NCBI RefSeq assembly: GCF_001949145.1
Contig: NW_019091422.1
Span: 645,670 to 709,669 of the forward strand
Source of the DNA: Acanthaster planci
Lineage: Eukaryota > Echinodermata > Asteroidea > Valvatida > Acanthasteridae
Direction: 5' to 3'
Length of the DNA stretch: 64,000 nt
Shown: one piece after another, positions 15,001 to 35,542 of the stretch
How the letters are laid out: each line of letters starts with the position of its first letter
Numbering within the stretch: position 1 is the first letter of the stretch
Notes under the pieces: model-generated
Told to the model about the DNA's origin: nothing
Seen by the model: only the letters and a program-made list of their open reading frames with translations
Databases searched by the model: none
Made by a program: the position numbers and the translations under genes

Positions 15001-18000
15001 AGGAATACTGTTTTTTTTTTACACTTCCATTTTTTTTCTTCGAGATTTTGATGTAACAGTGTTACAATTTTTTCCCAAAAGGACGCACGGAGGAAAAAAA
15101 ACAAACAAACAAACAGACGCCCACCTCTCCAAACAGACAACAGATTTCCTTGATCTGCTTCAAGGCCGGGATGACCCACTTGTCTGTCCGCAGTTCCTCC
15201 ACAAATCGGTCAATCCAGCGAATTTTCTGGGCATCTCGGTCCTGGATCAACAAAAATACACGCAGATTAAAAAAAGAGAAAAGCTCGCCGAAAACAAAAA
15301 GGATAAGAAAGGCAGAAGCACATATCATTCATATACAATCATGTGACCTTTTTCAAACATCTTTGTCGACTCTGTCCGAGTGCAAGTTATTCCCTTTTTC
15401 TAAATCATGGCTGGGATTCCAGCTTCGCCTTGAGCTCAATGACACCGATGATGTTAGGCTTTCTCAGAACCGGATTTCAAAGCTACGGCTACGTCTGTTG
15501 TTATTATGTGTCTCAAGTTTTTGCAGCCAGCAAAGATCTAGACCTAGCCACAGCCCCAATTAAATTTGAGTCAGGAGAGGGCATGAGGTCAGAGGGTGAA
15601 GGAGCCAGCCGTACCTGGGAGCAGCTGTAATCCAGGATCTTGGTGTGCGCGTGCAGGGCCTGGTCCATGATGTCCGTGGGCACGTCCTGCTGATGGGCCA
15701 GCGCCCATAGCAGTCCGAGAACCTTGTGGGCCATCACGCCGTCTTTGTCGTCCTCCGCCAGGCGACGGATCAGCTCCAGTAGCTTCTCCCGCTGCTTGGT
15801 GGATGCCGTGGACCAGCTCTCCTGGAGAGTAGAAATGGACAGAATCACTGGTACCCACAGCCCTACCCATGGTCCTCTGAGCGAATTTCACAGAGCTATT
15901 AGGCTTTGAAATACAGGCACTGAAAATGCATGCTTAACAGAACTGGGTTACCGGCTAAAGGCCAATACAAAGTATATTACATAAGATCGGCTCTCCGCTC
16001 ATTCGTGATTGCATAAACAGTGGGTAAGCAACATTTTCTACTTGGCAGATCAACGACAGGCGCGGCAAAATCTGGTCCAGCCTCATGGTAGCATGAGGAT
16101 GTTAAACTCAGCAGGTTACGCCCAGGGGACAATGACAGCCTTGACTCACCTGGAAACAGTCAAACAGATGGTCTAGCTGCTCGGGAGAGAAGTCCCAGGC
16201 TAGCTTGGCAAGAAGGTCGTGGACATTTTTAACAATAGCTTCATGTTTTCCAACCTAGGAAAATAAAACAATCAAGAAGATTCCATGGCAACGCCGCTTT
16301 TTAACTTCAAGAGATTTTTAATAGGCAATATTTGAACAACTGTTAATAATTTGTTACTGTGGCAACAGTTACCAAGGAAACTGACGACTTCTGGTTCATG
16401 ACCTGCTTACCTGGGCGGCCCATATATTATCTAGGTCCTCCATCGTCAGCGCCTTTTCCTTGATGACGAACCTCAGGATTTTCTCCAACTTCTCTACATA
16501 CTGAAGGCCAAGAAACACAGGCATAGCTCTTTAGTCACGTCTTACGGATGATTTGCACTTGGGTTCCTCTTTCTCCCAGTTTTCAGGGCCCTGTTGTCCT
16601 TATATAGTCCCTCAGGGCAAATAGGCACATACTAGTGCCCCCATTACTGGTCAATAGGTGTGTGCTACTGCATGCCATGGGGGTGGATAGATTGCTTTTT
16701 TCGGGAAGAATCGTTCTTTGACTTTTGACCTCTGACCTTGTCTTACCTGGGGTTGATGTAGACTATCCCTCAGCACAATTGAAAGCACTTGGTTTTCCTG
16801 AATCCATTCCTGAAGACATGAATCCAAAAATTTGAAAGCACTTTAGATACGATACAGTAAGTCGACACTAAGGTGATTTTTTTTATTTGAGGGAAGGGGA
16901 GGGGAAAGGCTGCTTCATTAAAAAGTTGTATTTTCTCGCTGTGATTGAAATATTTGGTTAACAACTGATAGGTAAGTTGTCTGTAAACTGCCCCTCGTCC
17001 ATTTCTAAAACAAAAAGCAAATGCTCTTGTACAGGGGTATCGCTGCATTTGCATATCAAAATAGCGTGCTCGATCGCCACACTTCACAGTCGAATTCTGC
17101 ACATAGCGTGTCTGTTCACAACTGTTGGGCAACTGACAAACCATTTCACGATCATCGACCAGTTCCTGGTGAAAGACAAAACAGAAAACAATAGAAAAGA
17201 AACTGCTCCCACGTGACTCCCAAAATGTTAGCGCTAGCAAGAGCACTGGTCTTATTATTGAGTCATTGGAGGTCACGCTATGCACAATCCATTACTGAGC
17301 AGTAGCGTCTTGGGCCAAGACTAGTCTTCGCCAGGCACTTATTGTCTGTGCTAAGCAGATCACTCACGGCCATCCTCTCCGCTGTTAGCCACTCCTCCTC
17401 CTCCATGCCGCTGTGCTTGTGGGTGTAGTACGACACGCTGGCTATGACCTTGTTGACTTCATTCAAGGCGTTCATCTTGCCGTTGAAGGAGGAGATCTGC
17501 AGAAGTCTACGATGACAAAAAACCACAGAAACCTTGCTCAAAATTGACTTCTTTTGTTCACGTTATGCCGACCTTAACGGGGGTGAAAGTGGAATTTTAA
17601 TCTTTACTTGAAAATTCTGGCCACCGCGTCTTACCTCAGAATCATCTTCAAGCGGAACATCTCCAGATTTTTGATCTTTTCTTCCTGGTTGGGTATTCTC
17701 GATACCAAGTTCTTCAGAGACTACAAAAAAAACCAAAACAGGATTTAAAAGGAGAGGAGAAAAACGTCACAGAAGACAAGTAATGGCAATACGGTGGTAT
17801 TTGGAGTACACCTGACAGGAATTAACCAATTCCTTAGTGAATTTATCTTGGCGTACCTTGATGATGGAGGTGAGGGCGTCGTTTTTGGCTTCGTTCTTGG
17901 ACTCTTTCTTCAACTCCTCATCCGTTAGATTGTCCAAGTAGCTCACAATTCGCTCCTAAGGACGATCCGAGATAACATTGCTTAAAAATAATAAACTGCA

Positions 18001-21000
18001 TCGTACCCAGTAACGCTAGCATCTTGCACACGAGGATTGACTTCCCGAAGGAAACCGACAGGTGAAAGAGGACACGATATTTGGATTTGCGGTCTTTCCG
18101 ACACAAGAAGTGCTGTTTTGCTGTGGTGTCTATTAACGAAAGTCACACCTGTGACCTTTTTTGCAGCATCCGAAGATGTGTTTTTTTGGCAAGCGGCCGA
18201 TGGGACAGAAGACAAGGAAAGATCGGGCTTACCACGACCGGCATGAAGTGGCTCTGGATGATATGTGATGTCAGCAGTTCATAGCACTGTCCCCATGGCC
18301 TACGAGAATGTCAGAGAGAAAAACAATCTCTTCCATTAGCTTCAAAACGTAAAAATAAAAAGACTTTTGAACACGTTCAAATTGTCTCTTAACTTTGGGT
18401 GACATACATTTTTTTTTATATTGGCAATGCGACGACCATCATTTACACACTTTGCAATGTGTCTTGGCCACGTCTAATGCAACAACATTCAATCATTTTG
18501 TTACTACACCTTGTGGACTAGTGTTAAGCTTATAAACACCTTACCAGCTGACGGCAAAAAGGCCAATTCTTGGGAGTCAACATTTTCTGGGGACAATTAT
18601 TCTGATCCTTTTTTCCCCACCCACCTGATGAGAGCATGGATGATGGGTACGTTTAGGGGCTGGGTGTCACTCAGAAACCGCTTCTTGAGGATGTCAAAAC
18701 CTTGGAGGGAGCCAAACCGGTTGATCAGATCCACCAGCCAGCCCTGTAACCATGGTAGAGGGGGGGGTAGAATGATTATCAAATGACCAAAAGCCCAAAA
18801 TAAAAACATTGAAATCAAAAACCACAGCAAACCATAAATTCCCCCTAAACAAGAAACCAGAAGTTTCTTCTAAGGTTAAGATAAAGAATGGTCCAACCTT
18901 TTTCTGTCTATTCCCTATTTTTCATATCAAGTATTCGGGTCTCACCTTGGGTGTTCTGAGATCGGGGGGCCTTGCATATAACTCATTGCTGTTTATCTGC
19001 AACAGATAAAACATTCCAAATGTATCATTACTCTGTTTCATGTTTTTGTAAGAAAAGGGAAGATCACGTGACACAACAGATTAAGAAACTACGAGACTCT
19101 CTACCAATCGCATATTGCATCTCAACACTTTTTCATTTCAGAATGATGCTTACCTGTGACCCTTGTGGGACAGATTCTGATTGGCGTGTGCCATTGTAAA
19201 CATGGAACCTGCAATGAACAGAGAAGGCACAGGTGTGACTAATTAATCAGAAAGGGATATTTACGACAATTGGGACTGTACCAGATGTAGTCAAGTATGA
19301 GGAGAGTTCATCAAAATCAGCCAATAGCCAGACAGTTGGAGGAAGTACGGTAGTTGGATGAGTACGGCCCTGTTAGATCCTAAGGTGGCTGGCAGGCTGG
19401 GGCTCAGTTTTTCATAGTTGACCTGTTTAAACTTCGTAAACCGCTTACTTAAACACTTGTTATTATGTTGTTGCATTAAGCAAAGTTTCTAGTCGAAGAA
19501 ATTGCCGAAGCTCTGGACTAACAACTCTTGTTTGGAGAAAAACACTACTGGTGCAACTTTTTTAACTTACTTGCACAGAGGGTTGAGGGCCATTGCGAGA
19601 AGATCAAGAAGTGGAAACCAGTCCTGTTCTAGCTTGACTATACACAGCTCGATCAGTCGGTCTGTGTTCTTCATAATGCACCGCTACAAAAGGAAAATCA
19701 ATGCAAACCCCGCACTGCTGCATGAAAAAAACTTTCTTCTGGTTCCTTGGCACTGCACCGGAACATGGGAGCTACAGCTCTATCTGCCCCGAGCGGGACC
19801 AACAGAGGGTGCCAATTTTCCTCGCAATGGAGGCTCCTTTGTTGGGGACGCACTGGTTCACAAATGACTCTGATAATGAAATTATACTCCATACCAACAT
19901 GGCTCTTTTTCACCCACTGAGGGAGCGCCTCTACTCAAGGCGGATGTCTCATCTAATGGATGTCTCATCCAGTGACCCTCGGGGGAATAACAGAGAATGT
20001 CTCCATCCCCTAGATTCATCCTTGCTCTCAGGTTTTCTGCATACGTGAGTGGGTTTTGTGAAGGGAGTTTGCAGTTCAACTCACAGGAGGGCCAATGAGC
20101 AGCAATCTCAGAAAAAGCATGAATTCTGACTTATGTGGTAGGATTTCCCAACCATGTTCTGCTTTTTGATCGATGATGCTCGACTTGGTAACGTGGTACT
20201 TTCATCTTTGCCCTGAATTCACTGTGCAACCAAATAAAGAAACTGTGGAGCTAGCGCAAACTGGGACACTCCACGGAAAATGGCTGAAGACACAACGCTT
20301 TAAGATTAGCACAGCATCAAAGACTCCACTATTAGGAATTCATACTTTCTTAGGAGCAAGACGTAACCCCTGACTCCAAAGACAGCATGGCAAGTATGGC
20401 ATGGCATTCCGTGAATTTCTGGCTGAAATTATGAAGAATTCAACCAACCAGTCTTCTCATCTGTAAGATTTTACTACTTCAACTGCCTTTTTTTTTACTG
20501 GATGTAAGAAGAACAATCTTGAGACTACTCACATGGATTTCGAACTTCCAGCCGCTCACGGCCTCATCTGTGAGGATTTTGGTGAAGGACGTTGTGAGGC
20601 CATCTCGGAAAAATCGCTGGCAAGGCTCGCTGCGGACATCAGCACCTGTCCAAACGGAACGGACATATTTTGAAGCTTTGTATAAGGACACAAACACACA
20701 CATTCAAATTTTCATTACAACCTTGGGCCCGCTAGAAGAGACTGCCCAATTAAGATCTCTGAACACTGATTAACCAAACTCTGAGATTCCCGTTTTGATA
20801 TCGGTGTTTTTATACAAGGATTTGCCCGGCCCCTTACTCCGCCGTGTCCAATCACACTTTATTCTCAGTGTAGTATAAGAGTTGCAAAAAACCCACAAGC
20901 TTGCTCGAGTGGGATTCGAACTCAGGACTTCCTGCTTACTTGTGCAGGTATCTTAACCACTCAAAAAGCAAGTTTGCTTCGATCGTGTGGTTGGCTGGCT

Positions 21001-21929
21001 GGCTTGCTGACTACGGCAAGTAGTCAACGTTATCAATATTATTGAGTTAGGTGGGAAAAACTTTTTGTAGGGGGCTAATGATGCCTGGGGTGTTACAGGA
21101 AGGTTAAAAGAAGGATCTCTAATTAGTGAATTGTTCCTGCACACGGATTACTGTTACTATAACAACTCAAGTAGATTACATATGTAACATTTCTGTGTTT
21201 CCAAATCATGGAAGAATCAGTCGACTCTATTTCATTCAATAATCATGTCTTCCTCGGCTCTAAAATCATCAAGCATTTTTGATCTTGGTTATTTAGCACA
21301 TCTGGTTAAGCAGTACCATAAAATACAAATGAATGTTTACAAAAGCAACAGCAACATTTATTCAGGCGTTGTATGATGGAAGATGGTGCCTCACCCTTCT
21401 TGCAAAGGTATATCGCGGCGTCCAGCAGGACCTCCAGTTCCCCCTTGGGTAGGACCGGCACCACCCACCGTGGTTTGTTGATCATGTCGTCTAGTCGGCT
21501 CAGCTCGTCCAAGGGGAACTCCGGCTCTTCCAAATCCACCTCCAAGTCGCTGTCGCCACTGCCTCCCTATGAGAAAAATAACGGGGCTACTTCTATGCGG
21601 CTATTTCATGGTTGACAAAGACCTTACTTTAATAATAATATGTGCCTACAAAGTATACATATCTAGTGCTACTGCCCCAGGCTCTATGACTACAGCTACT
21701 GTTTAGTGTGGTCTTAACATTTGTTACTTTTAACCTACATGACAGCTCATCTTGGTCTGACACGTACCTGGGCAGGGGGCTGCTGAGGGCTGGGTGGCGT
21801 CACCGGTTGCGACTGCTGCCCCAGGGTCTGCGGCTGGTTCTGTTGGTGGGGATTGGTCTCTGTGGCAGGAGTCCCCTCTGACCCTGAGTCCCCGCCCCCT
21901 GTGGGGCTGCCTCTCATCCCGACTGTCAT
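1..21929 (-). CDS. USP9X: USP9X/FAM-type ubiquitin-specific protease, N-terminal two thirds (41 exons, continues past base 1)
   Basis: Large deubiquitinase of the USP9X family, a cysteine protease that removes ubiquitin from substrates. Coding exons in transcript order: 21929-21768, 21566-21395, 20645-20533, 19683-19571, 19208-19154, 18996-18946, 18743-18625, 18299-18233, 17955-17857, 17720-17635, 17506-17368, 16809-16747, 16500-16411, 16254-16150, 15821-15615, 15241-15125, 12544-12394, 12241-12154, 11592-11541, 11394-11323, 10944-10841, 10415-10205, 9212-9001, 8691-8563, 8191-8080, 7732-7595, 7315-7195, 6814-6684, 6487-6425, 6203-6112, 5831-5546, 5422-5297, 5143-4871, 4231-4085, 3642-3496, 2918-2708, 2319-2198, 1968-1867, 1316-1132, 691-518, 129-1. 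All joins are GT-AG and keep frame, giving about 1,778 codons; the human protein is about 2,550-2,570 residues, so roughly 800 are missing at the left. The start ATG (21927-21929) aligns with the human N-terminus ([12 protein letters not shown] here), has A at -3 and an upstream in-frame stop. A Q/P/S-rich tail is followed by the helical-repeat scaffold, a ubiquitin-like insert and the catalytic domain. Confidence 0.96.
250..385. repeat. Foldback (MITE-like) element, copy 1
   Basis: In the USP9X intron between exons 691-518 and 129-1. Two arms of about 43 bases (259-302 and 329-372) are near-perfect reverse complements around a short loop; the arms share TTTGCATGGC, GCCATCTTGCAGG and CTTTTGTTCCAC. 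A second copy lies at 32905-33045. No transposase is encoded, so this looks like a non-autonomous element. Confidence 0.8.
1418..1476. repeat. Short hairpin repeat with TTAGGG ends, copy A
   Basis: Imperfect palindrome from TTAACCC to GTTAGGGTTAA, with CCTCCTCAATCCT opposite AGGACTTAGG and a centre CACCTGTTGG. Same family as 54445-54502. In the USP9X intron between exons 1968-1867 and 1316-1132. Confidence 0.65.
2198..2319 (-). other. USP9X: USP catalytic-cysteine exon (Cys box)
   Basis: This exon begins the USP catalytic domain. It reads through [14 protein letters not shown] and then the Cys box [12 protein letters not shown]. The nucleophile is about Cys1574 of the model (Cys1566 in human USP9X, recalled). 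The next exon (1968-1867) holds the acidic [12 protein letters not shown] segment. Exon 691-518 carries [17 protein letters not shown] and [10 protein letters not shown], with a Cys-X2-Cys pair of the type used in USP zinc ribbons. The catalytic His and Asp lie beyond the window, so an intact triad cannot be confirmed here. Confidence 0.95.
3000..3130 (+). repeat. Possible tRNA-like SINE
   Basis: A strong B-box-like stretch, CCGGGTTCGAATCCCACCC (3038-3056), follows AAGTGGTAGGTCCTG, a weak A-box. No cloverleaf closes. Lies in the intron upstream of USP9X exon 2918-2708. Confidence 0.35.
3226..3332 (-). repeat. Dispersed repeat, copy A (partner at 39888-39997)
   Basis: Its reverse complement aligns over about 105 bases with 39888-39997 at roughly 70% identity by eye (shared CAGTTGT.ATTTTCC, CAAAGATGG, GA.AGAGAT). 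It lies in the USP9X intron between exons 3642-3496 and 2918-2708. Confidence 0.6.
5546..5831 (-). other. USP9X: USP9X exon with lineage-specific polyglutamine insert
   Basis: Exon encoding the helical scaffold segment [16 protein letters not shown], followed by an eight-glutamine run (5720-5743; a CAG/CAA mixture in the order CAG2 CAA2 CAG4), SPDAAGSQS, a second QQQQ, and then the conserved [20 protein letters not shown]. Human USP9X has a short non-Q loop at this place. The acceptor at 5831/5832 was chosen over one 13 bases further in because only it keeps frame with the preceding exon and matches the family's residue spacing. Confidence 0.88.
5985..6050 (+). repeat. Short dispersed repeat, copy A (partner at 16600-16665)
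   Basis: Contains CTCCCTAAGGGCAAATAG … ACTACTGCCCTCGATACCGG / TCAATA, matching CCCTCAGGGCAAATAG … ACTAGTGCCCCCATTACTGG / TCAATA at 16600-16665. A weaker third copy may lie at about 34010-34080 (GGGGCAGTAGATAG … ACCCTCTGAGCCGATCAATA). Confidence 0.6.
8080..8691 (-). other. USP9X: Ubiquitin-like (UBL) insert of USP9X, two exons
   Basis: Exons 8691-8563 and 8191-8080 encode about residues 883-963, matching the beta-grasp ubiquitin-like insert of vertebrate USP9[21 protein letters not shown], then [20 protein letters not shown]. The next exon (7732-7595) has the nearly invariant serine-rich stretch [17 protein letters not shown], recalled as conserved in the human protein. The UBL assignment comes from family knowledge; the sequence itself shows only the similarity. 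Confidence 0.85.
9902..10152. repeat. Foldback element with long arms in USP9X intron
   Basis: The outer ends start and finish with reverse-complementary CCACGGACGT, and the inner arms GCGGCCATTTTACCGAGCCG (9975-9994) and its complement (10073-10092) are essentially perfect. Arms total about 110 bases each with a short centre. No coding capacity. Lies wholly between exons 10415-10205 and 9212-9001. Confidence 0.8.
11745..11960 (+). repeat. Diverged dispersed repeat, copy A (partner at 19795-19955)
   Basis: Blocks shared in order and orientation with 19795-19955: AGAGGG.GC, GCAA..GAGGCTCCT, GGTT, ACCAA..TGGCTCTTTT and C.AC…AGG. Diverged, with length differences. No coding capacity. Confidence 0.45.
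12545..15124 (-). other. Largest USP9X intron (2.6 kb)
   Basis: Intron between the exons encoding ...EICCLFGE and [10 protein letters not shown].... No coding exon is missing, because the two flanks are contiguous in the human protein. It contains one dispersed repeat (about 12660-12870, listed separately); the rest is A/T-rich with scattered short chance reading frames and no recognisable transposon protein. Confidence 0.75.
12660..12870 (-). repeat. Dispersed repeat, copy A (close to the copy at 32040-32225)
   Basis: The reverse complement of about 12697-12829 is nearly identical to 32083-32207. Both contain GTGTGAGGATTAGTGCATAC, CACACATACAGTCTATTCAC, CATTCAGGGCATACCACAGC and CCAGCAG. By eye, over 90% identical across about 130 bases, with weaker matching on both sides. 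No coding capacity, so a non-autonomous element is likely. Confidence 0.8.
16600..16665 (+). repeat. Short dispersed repeat, copy B
   Basis: Partner of 5985-6050, about 75% identical by eye, in the USP9X intron between exons 16809-16747 and 16500-16411. Confidence 0.6.
19684..21394 (-). other. Long USP9X introns 2 and 3
   Basis: Introns flanking exon 20645-20533. The first (19684-20532) contains a dispersed repeat at about 19790-19960. The second (20646-21394) contains a tRNA-like SINE at about 20880-20975. Nothing else recognisable was seen. Confidence 0.6.
20880..20975 (-). repeat. tRNA-derived SINE fragment
   Basis: On the minus strand it reads GAGTGGTTAAGATACCTGCA … AGTCCTGAGTTCGAATCCCA, resembling the A- and B-box halves of a tRNA with a long variable arm. 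It is not a functional tRNA by eye, because the acceptor stem does not close. A related copy lies at 28695-28790. Confidence 0.55.
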
Positions 21930-22664
21930 TTTGTTGGGGTGGGGGGTCAGGGGGCTCGATATTGATGCTCGACGATGGTTGGGGTTCAGATCAGGGTAAG
22001 GAGACGAAGTGTTGGACACTTGCTGTCACAGCAGTGCATTGGTACAATCTGGTAGAAAAATCAGTACCAATTACTGCTTCATATGGTATGCCTGTTCGGC
22101 ATTGAGTACCTTTCCATTTGTGTCAAGCACTTTTGTGAATCTTATGCAATTTGAAACAATGTACGGTTTTCAATGGCCGTCTGTAGGTCCTACCTGAACA
22201 AAAAATTGCAAAAATTGGGGTATCAACCTGGTTTCTAGATTTTTTTCATAACCCGTCTCGACCTCAATGAAGAATTAATATGGAAATAACTCCACACACG
22301 GACGCTGCTTGACAACCTGCACGCAACTCTTTGAGGCTGGTCAAAAAAATTCTGTTTTCTGGGTGAATACTGCAGTATTTTCCATGCTGAGTTTGATGGG
22401 AAGAGTTCCATATAAGGACATCACTAATTTTTCAGTACAGTGGTACATCAACCATCAGAAAGTAACATGTCTTGAAAAGTCAAAGTTAGCAAGGAAAATA
22501 TTGAAGCAATTACTTGGAAAACCCTTCAAATTTTTCAAACTGGTCTCACAGGGTTTTATGCAAGGTGTAAGGCTTACCTTCCATATACTTTTGTTTCCAT
22601 TAGGACCGTTACACCCCAACTGAAGTGTCAGTCCCGACTATACATGTAGATGGGACTGATGCTA

Positions 22665-22890
22665 CGGGGCAGCGCAGACATCCGGGAGTTTCACAAAATG
22701 ATGGGTAGCCACCACACCGCGCCCATGAAAACAACTGCAACGAGCGTGCGCGTACGAACTGATCAAAGAAAAGACTGTGTAGGCCTAACCCGATCATCTG
22801 ACTGGCTGGTGTGTGCATTGCCATGGCGGCTGTTTTCATTGGCGGGGTACCCGCCATTTTGCAAGAATCCTGGATGTCCATGCTGTCCCA
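22665..22890. repeat. Foldback element upstream of USP9X
   Basis: Inverted repeat: the left arm has GACATCC…TTTCACAAAATG…CATGAAAACAACTGC, and the right arm has the complement GCGGCTGTTTTCATTGGC…CCATTTTGCAAG…GGATGTCCATGCTG. Arms are about 70-80 bases, moderately diverged, around a 70-base centre. Confidence 0.75.
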
Positions 22891-23097
22891 TAGTTGGGGT
22901 ATAACAGGCCTAATTCATTTCACTCAAAAAGTGTCGTACCCCAAATCAAAATCCTCCGAATTCACCTCCAAAAAAGTCCTTAAACTGTCTAATGTGCCCA
23001 GGTTAGGATTAAGTGAGAATCGGAGATTCCAATAATGATGGTACCTAAGGTTTACTCACATCAGACTAGTCTGAAAAACTCTAACATTAGTGTTTTC

Positions 23098-23692
23098 TAC
23101 TGACAGTAAGAGGCACGGATCACAACTCAGGGACTGTCCCTGGATGTGGATAAGTCCCTTTATTTGGGGACAAAATCAGTCCCCCAAAACATAGAATGTC
23201 TCCCTAAGGGGGGACAATTTTTTTAAGCGGGCTTGAAGATCCTACCATTGCCCTGGGGGTTCTTTTATTGCCATAGGCCTAATTAAATTCAGCAGGAAAA
23301 AAACACCCAAGGCTGCTGTTTAAAAAAAATCCTGTTTACTTCTAGGATTTTGAGCAAGAGTATGCAATTTAGCATAAAAGGTGGGAAAAAGACTATCAGA
23401 ACAATTTTTCCAAATATCAATCCTTTACATATACGTAATCGAATGGCATCATGCGAAGTTCATAAAAAACAATTGGAATATTTTAAAATGAATGGAAAAT
23501 GTGGGGGAAAAAAATGATATTATTGATAGGCCTATAGTGCATGGATATTTTCTGACCCAAGGCCACTTGGGGAAAAATGTCACTTTTATGGGGACATTCT
23601 CTCTTTTGGGGGACTGGTATTGTCCCCGAATAAAAGGAATTCTCCAAATTCAGGGGCAGTCCCTGAGTTGTGATCTGCGCCTCTACTGACAG
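23098..23692. mobile_element. MITE of about 595 bp with roughly 100-bp terminal inverted repeats
   Basis: The left end (GAGGCACGGATCACAACTCA, GGGACTGTCCCTG, then a phased GGGGACA…AGTCCCCCAAAA) is matched in reverse complement at the right end (GAGGCGCAGATCACAACTCA, GGGACTGCCCCTG, GGGGACA…CAGTCCCCCAAAA). CTACTGACAG occurs at both boundaries (23098-23105 and 23683-23692) and may contain a target duplication. The interior is A/T-rich and non-coding. Confidence 0.8.
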
Positions 23693-24557
23693 AAATGAAT
23701 GACTTGGTATTTTCCCTCATAAATTTAACTTCTCTGGCCATGTTTTTGCTGTCTGAAGGCGTCGCTGTACGGAATAATTACTAGCGTCCGTACTTGGAAC
23801 TCTTTCCAAGTAATAATCCAGGATGCGGTCAGAAAGTTAACATTAGACTAGGACTAGACATGTCACAAAGTTCCCAATGGGGGATTGCTAGGCCCGTGGG
23901 CCTACTCCCATACATACATGTACCATAGTCGGGAACAGCAAAATTTGCACGTCGTATCGTACTGATCCCGGCAATACCTGAATACGTTCACCAGGCATAT
24001 AATATTCAAGCTACATTTGGTCAGAAAAGGATGAAAGATGTACCTTTCCTTGAAGTCACGCCCTTTTCAAGTTCACTTCCACTTCCAATGGAGGAAAACT
24101 GAGCTGGAAATAGGTGGTAAACATGAGCGATGCCACCCGTGTTTGTACCGTACTTTCCGTCATGAAAATACGTCATGAGCTCATTTATCCGGTGACCCAG
24201 ATAACATTGAACACTCCTGGAACACCCTCAAAAAGTTGATTTAAGTAGAAAAAACGTATTTTAAACAAAATTTTTATAATTGAAAAATGAAAGTAAAATC
24301 TCTTTTTAGAATCAATTTTGTATACGGTAAAAAATGTTTTAAAAGTTTCTTTTATATTTTTGGGGAGGACCATTCCTTTTGAAGCACTCTTTTTGGTTTA
24401 GTCTGGCTTTACGACCGGCGGTAAGTGCCTTCGAGAAAAACTGTGGTCAGTCAAAAAGTATGTAGCAAAATAGTAGGCGGCGGAGGCAAAGATCAGACCG
24501 ATATCACGAGAGAACATGCCAGCGGTTGGTGGCGCTCTGCACAGATTGCATGCGAGA

Positions 24558-24592
24558 GTACTACGTACGTACGTATGTACGTACGTACGTGT
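24558..24592. repeat. (CGTA)n simple repeat near the PCCA start
   Basis: About 35 bases of alternating CGTA with one TATG interruption, ending GTGTGTGC. It is self-complementary and lies within the likely PCCA promoter/5' UTR, about 45 bases before the ATG. Confidence 0.85.
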
Positions 24593-24635
24593 GTGCGGCC
24601 GGCTATCTTGATTATGCACTGAACACACGAACGAA

Positions 24636-35542
<10,907 letters not shown>

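Larger units (their letters stand above)
21930..24635. promoter_or_regulatory. Divergent USP9X-PCCA intergenic region, probable bidirectional promoter
   Basis: The start codons of USP9X (minus) and PCCA (plus) face away from each other across 2.7 kb. The space must hold the 5' UTRs, probably a non-coding first USP9X exon (a possible acceptor lies near 22026 on the minus strand), and both promoters. No TATA box or defined start site could be assigned. Two foldback elements (22665-22890 and 23098-23692) occupy much of the USP9X-proximal half, and a (CGTA)n tract lies about 45 bases before the PCCA ATG. Promoter function is inferred from gene arrangement only. Confidence 0.45.

Noticed and set aside
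16770-17285. 171-codon minus-strand frame
   Set aside because: It starts in intron and does not use the frame of exon 16809-16747 ([12 protein letters not shown]). The exon joins directly to its neighbours without it, as in human USP9X.
20880-20975. Functional tRNA gene
   Set aside because: Box-like halves are present, but no acceptor stem closes and no clean anticodon loop is seen. A related copy elsewhere points to a SINE.
22017-22019. Upstream start for USP9X adding about 30 residues
   Set aside because: The codon is GTG, not ATG, and an in-frame stop lies just upstream. The ATG at 21929 matches the family N-terminus.
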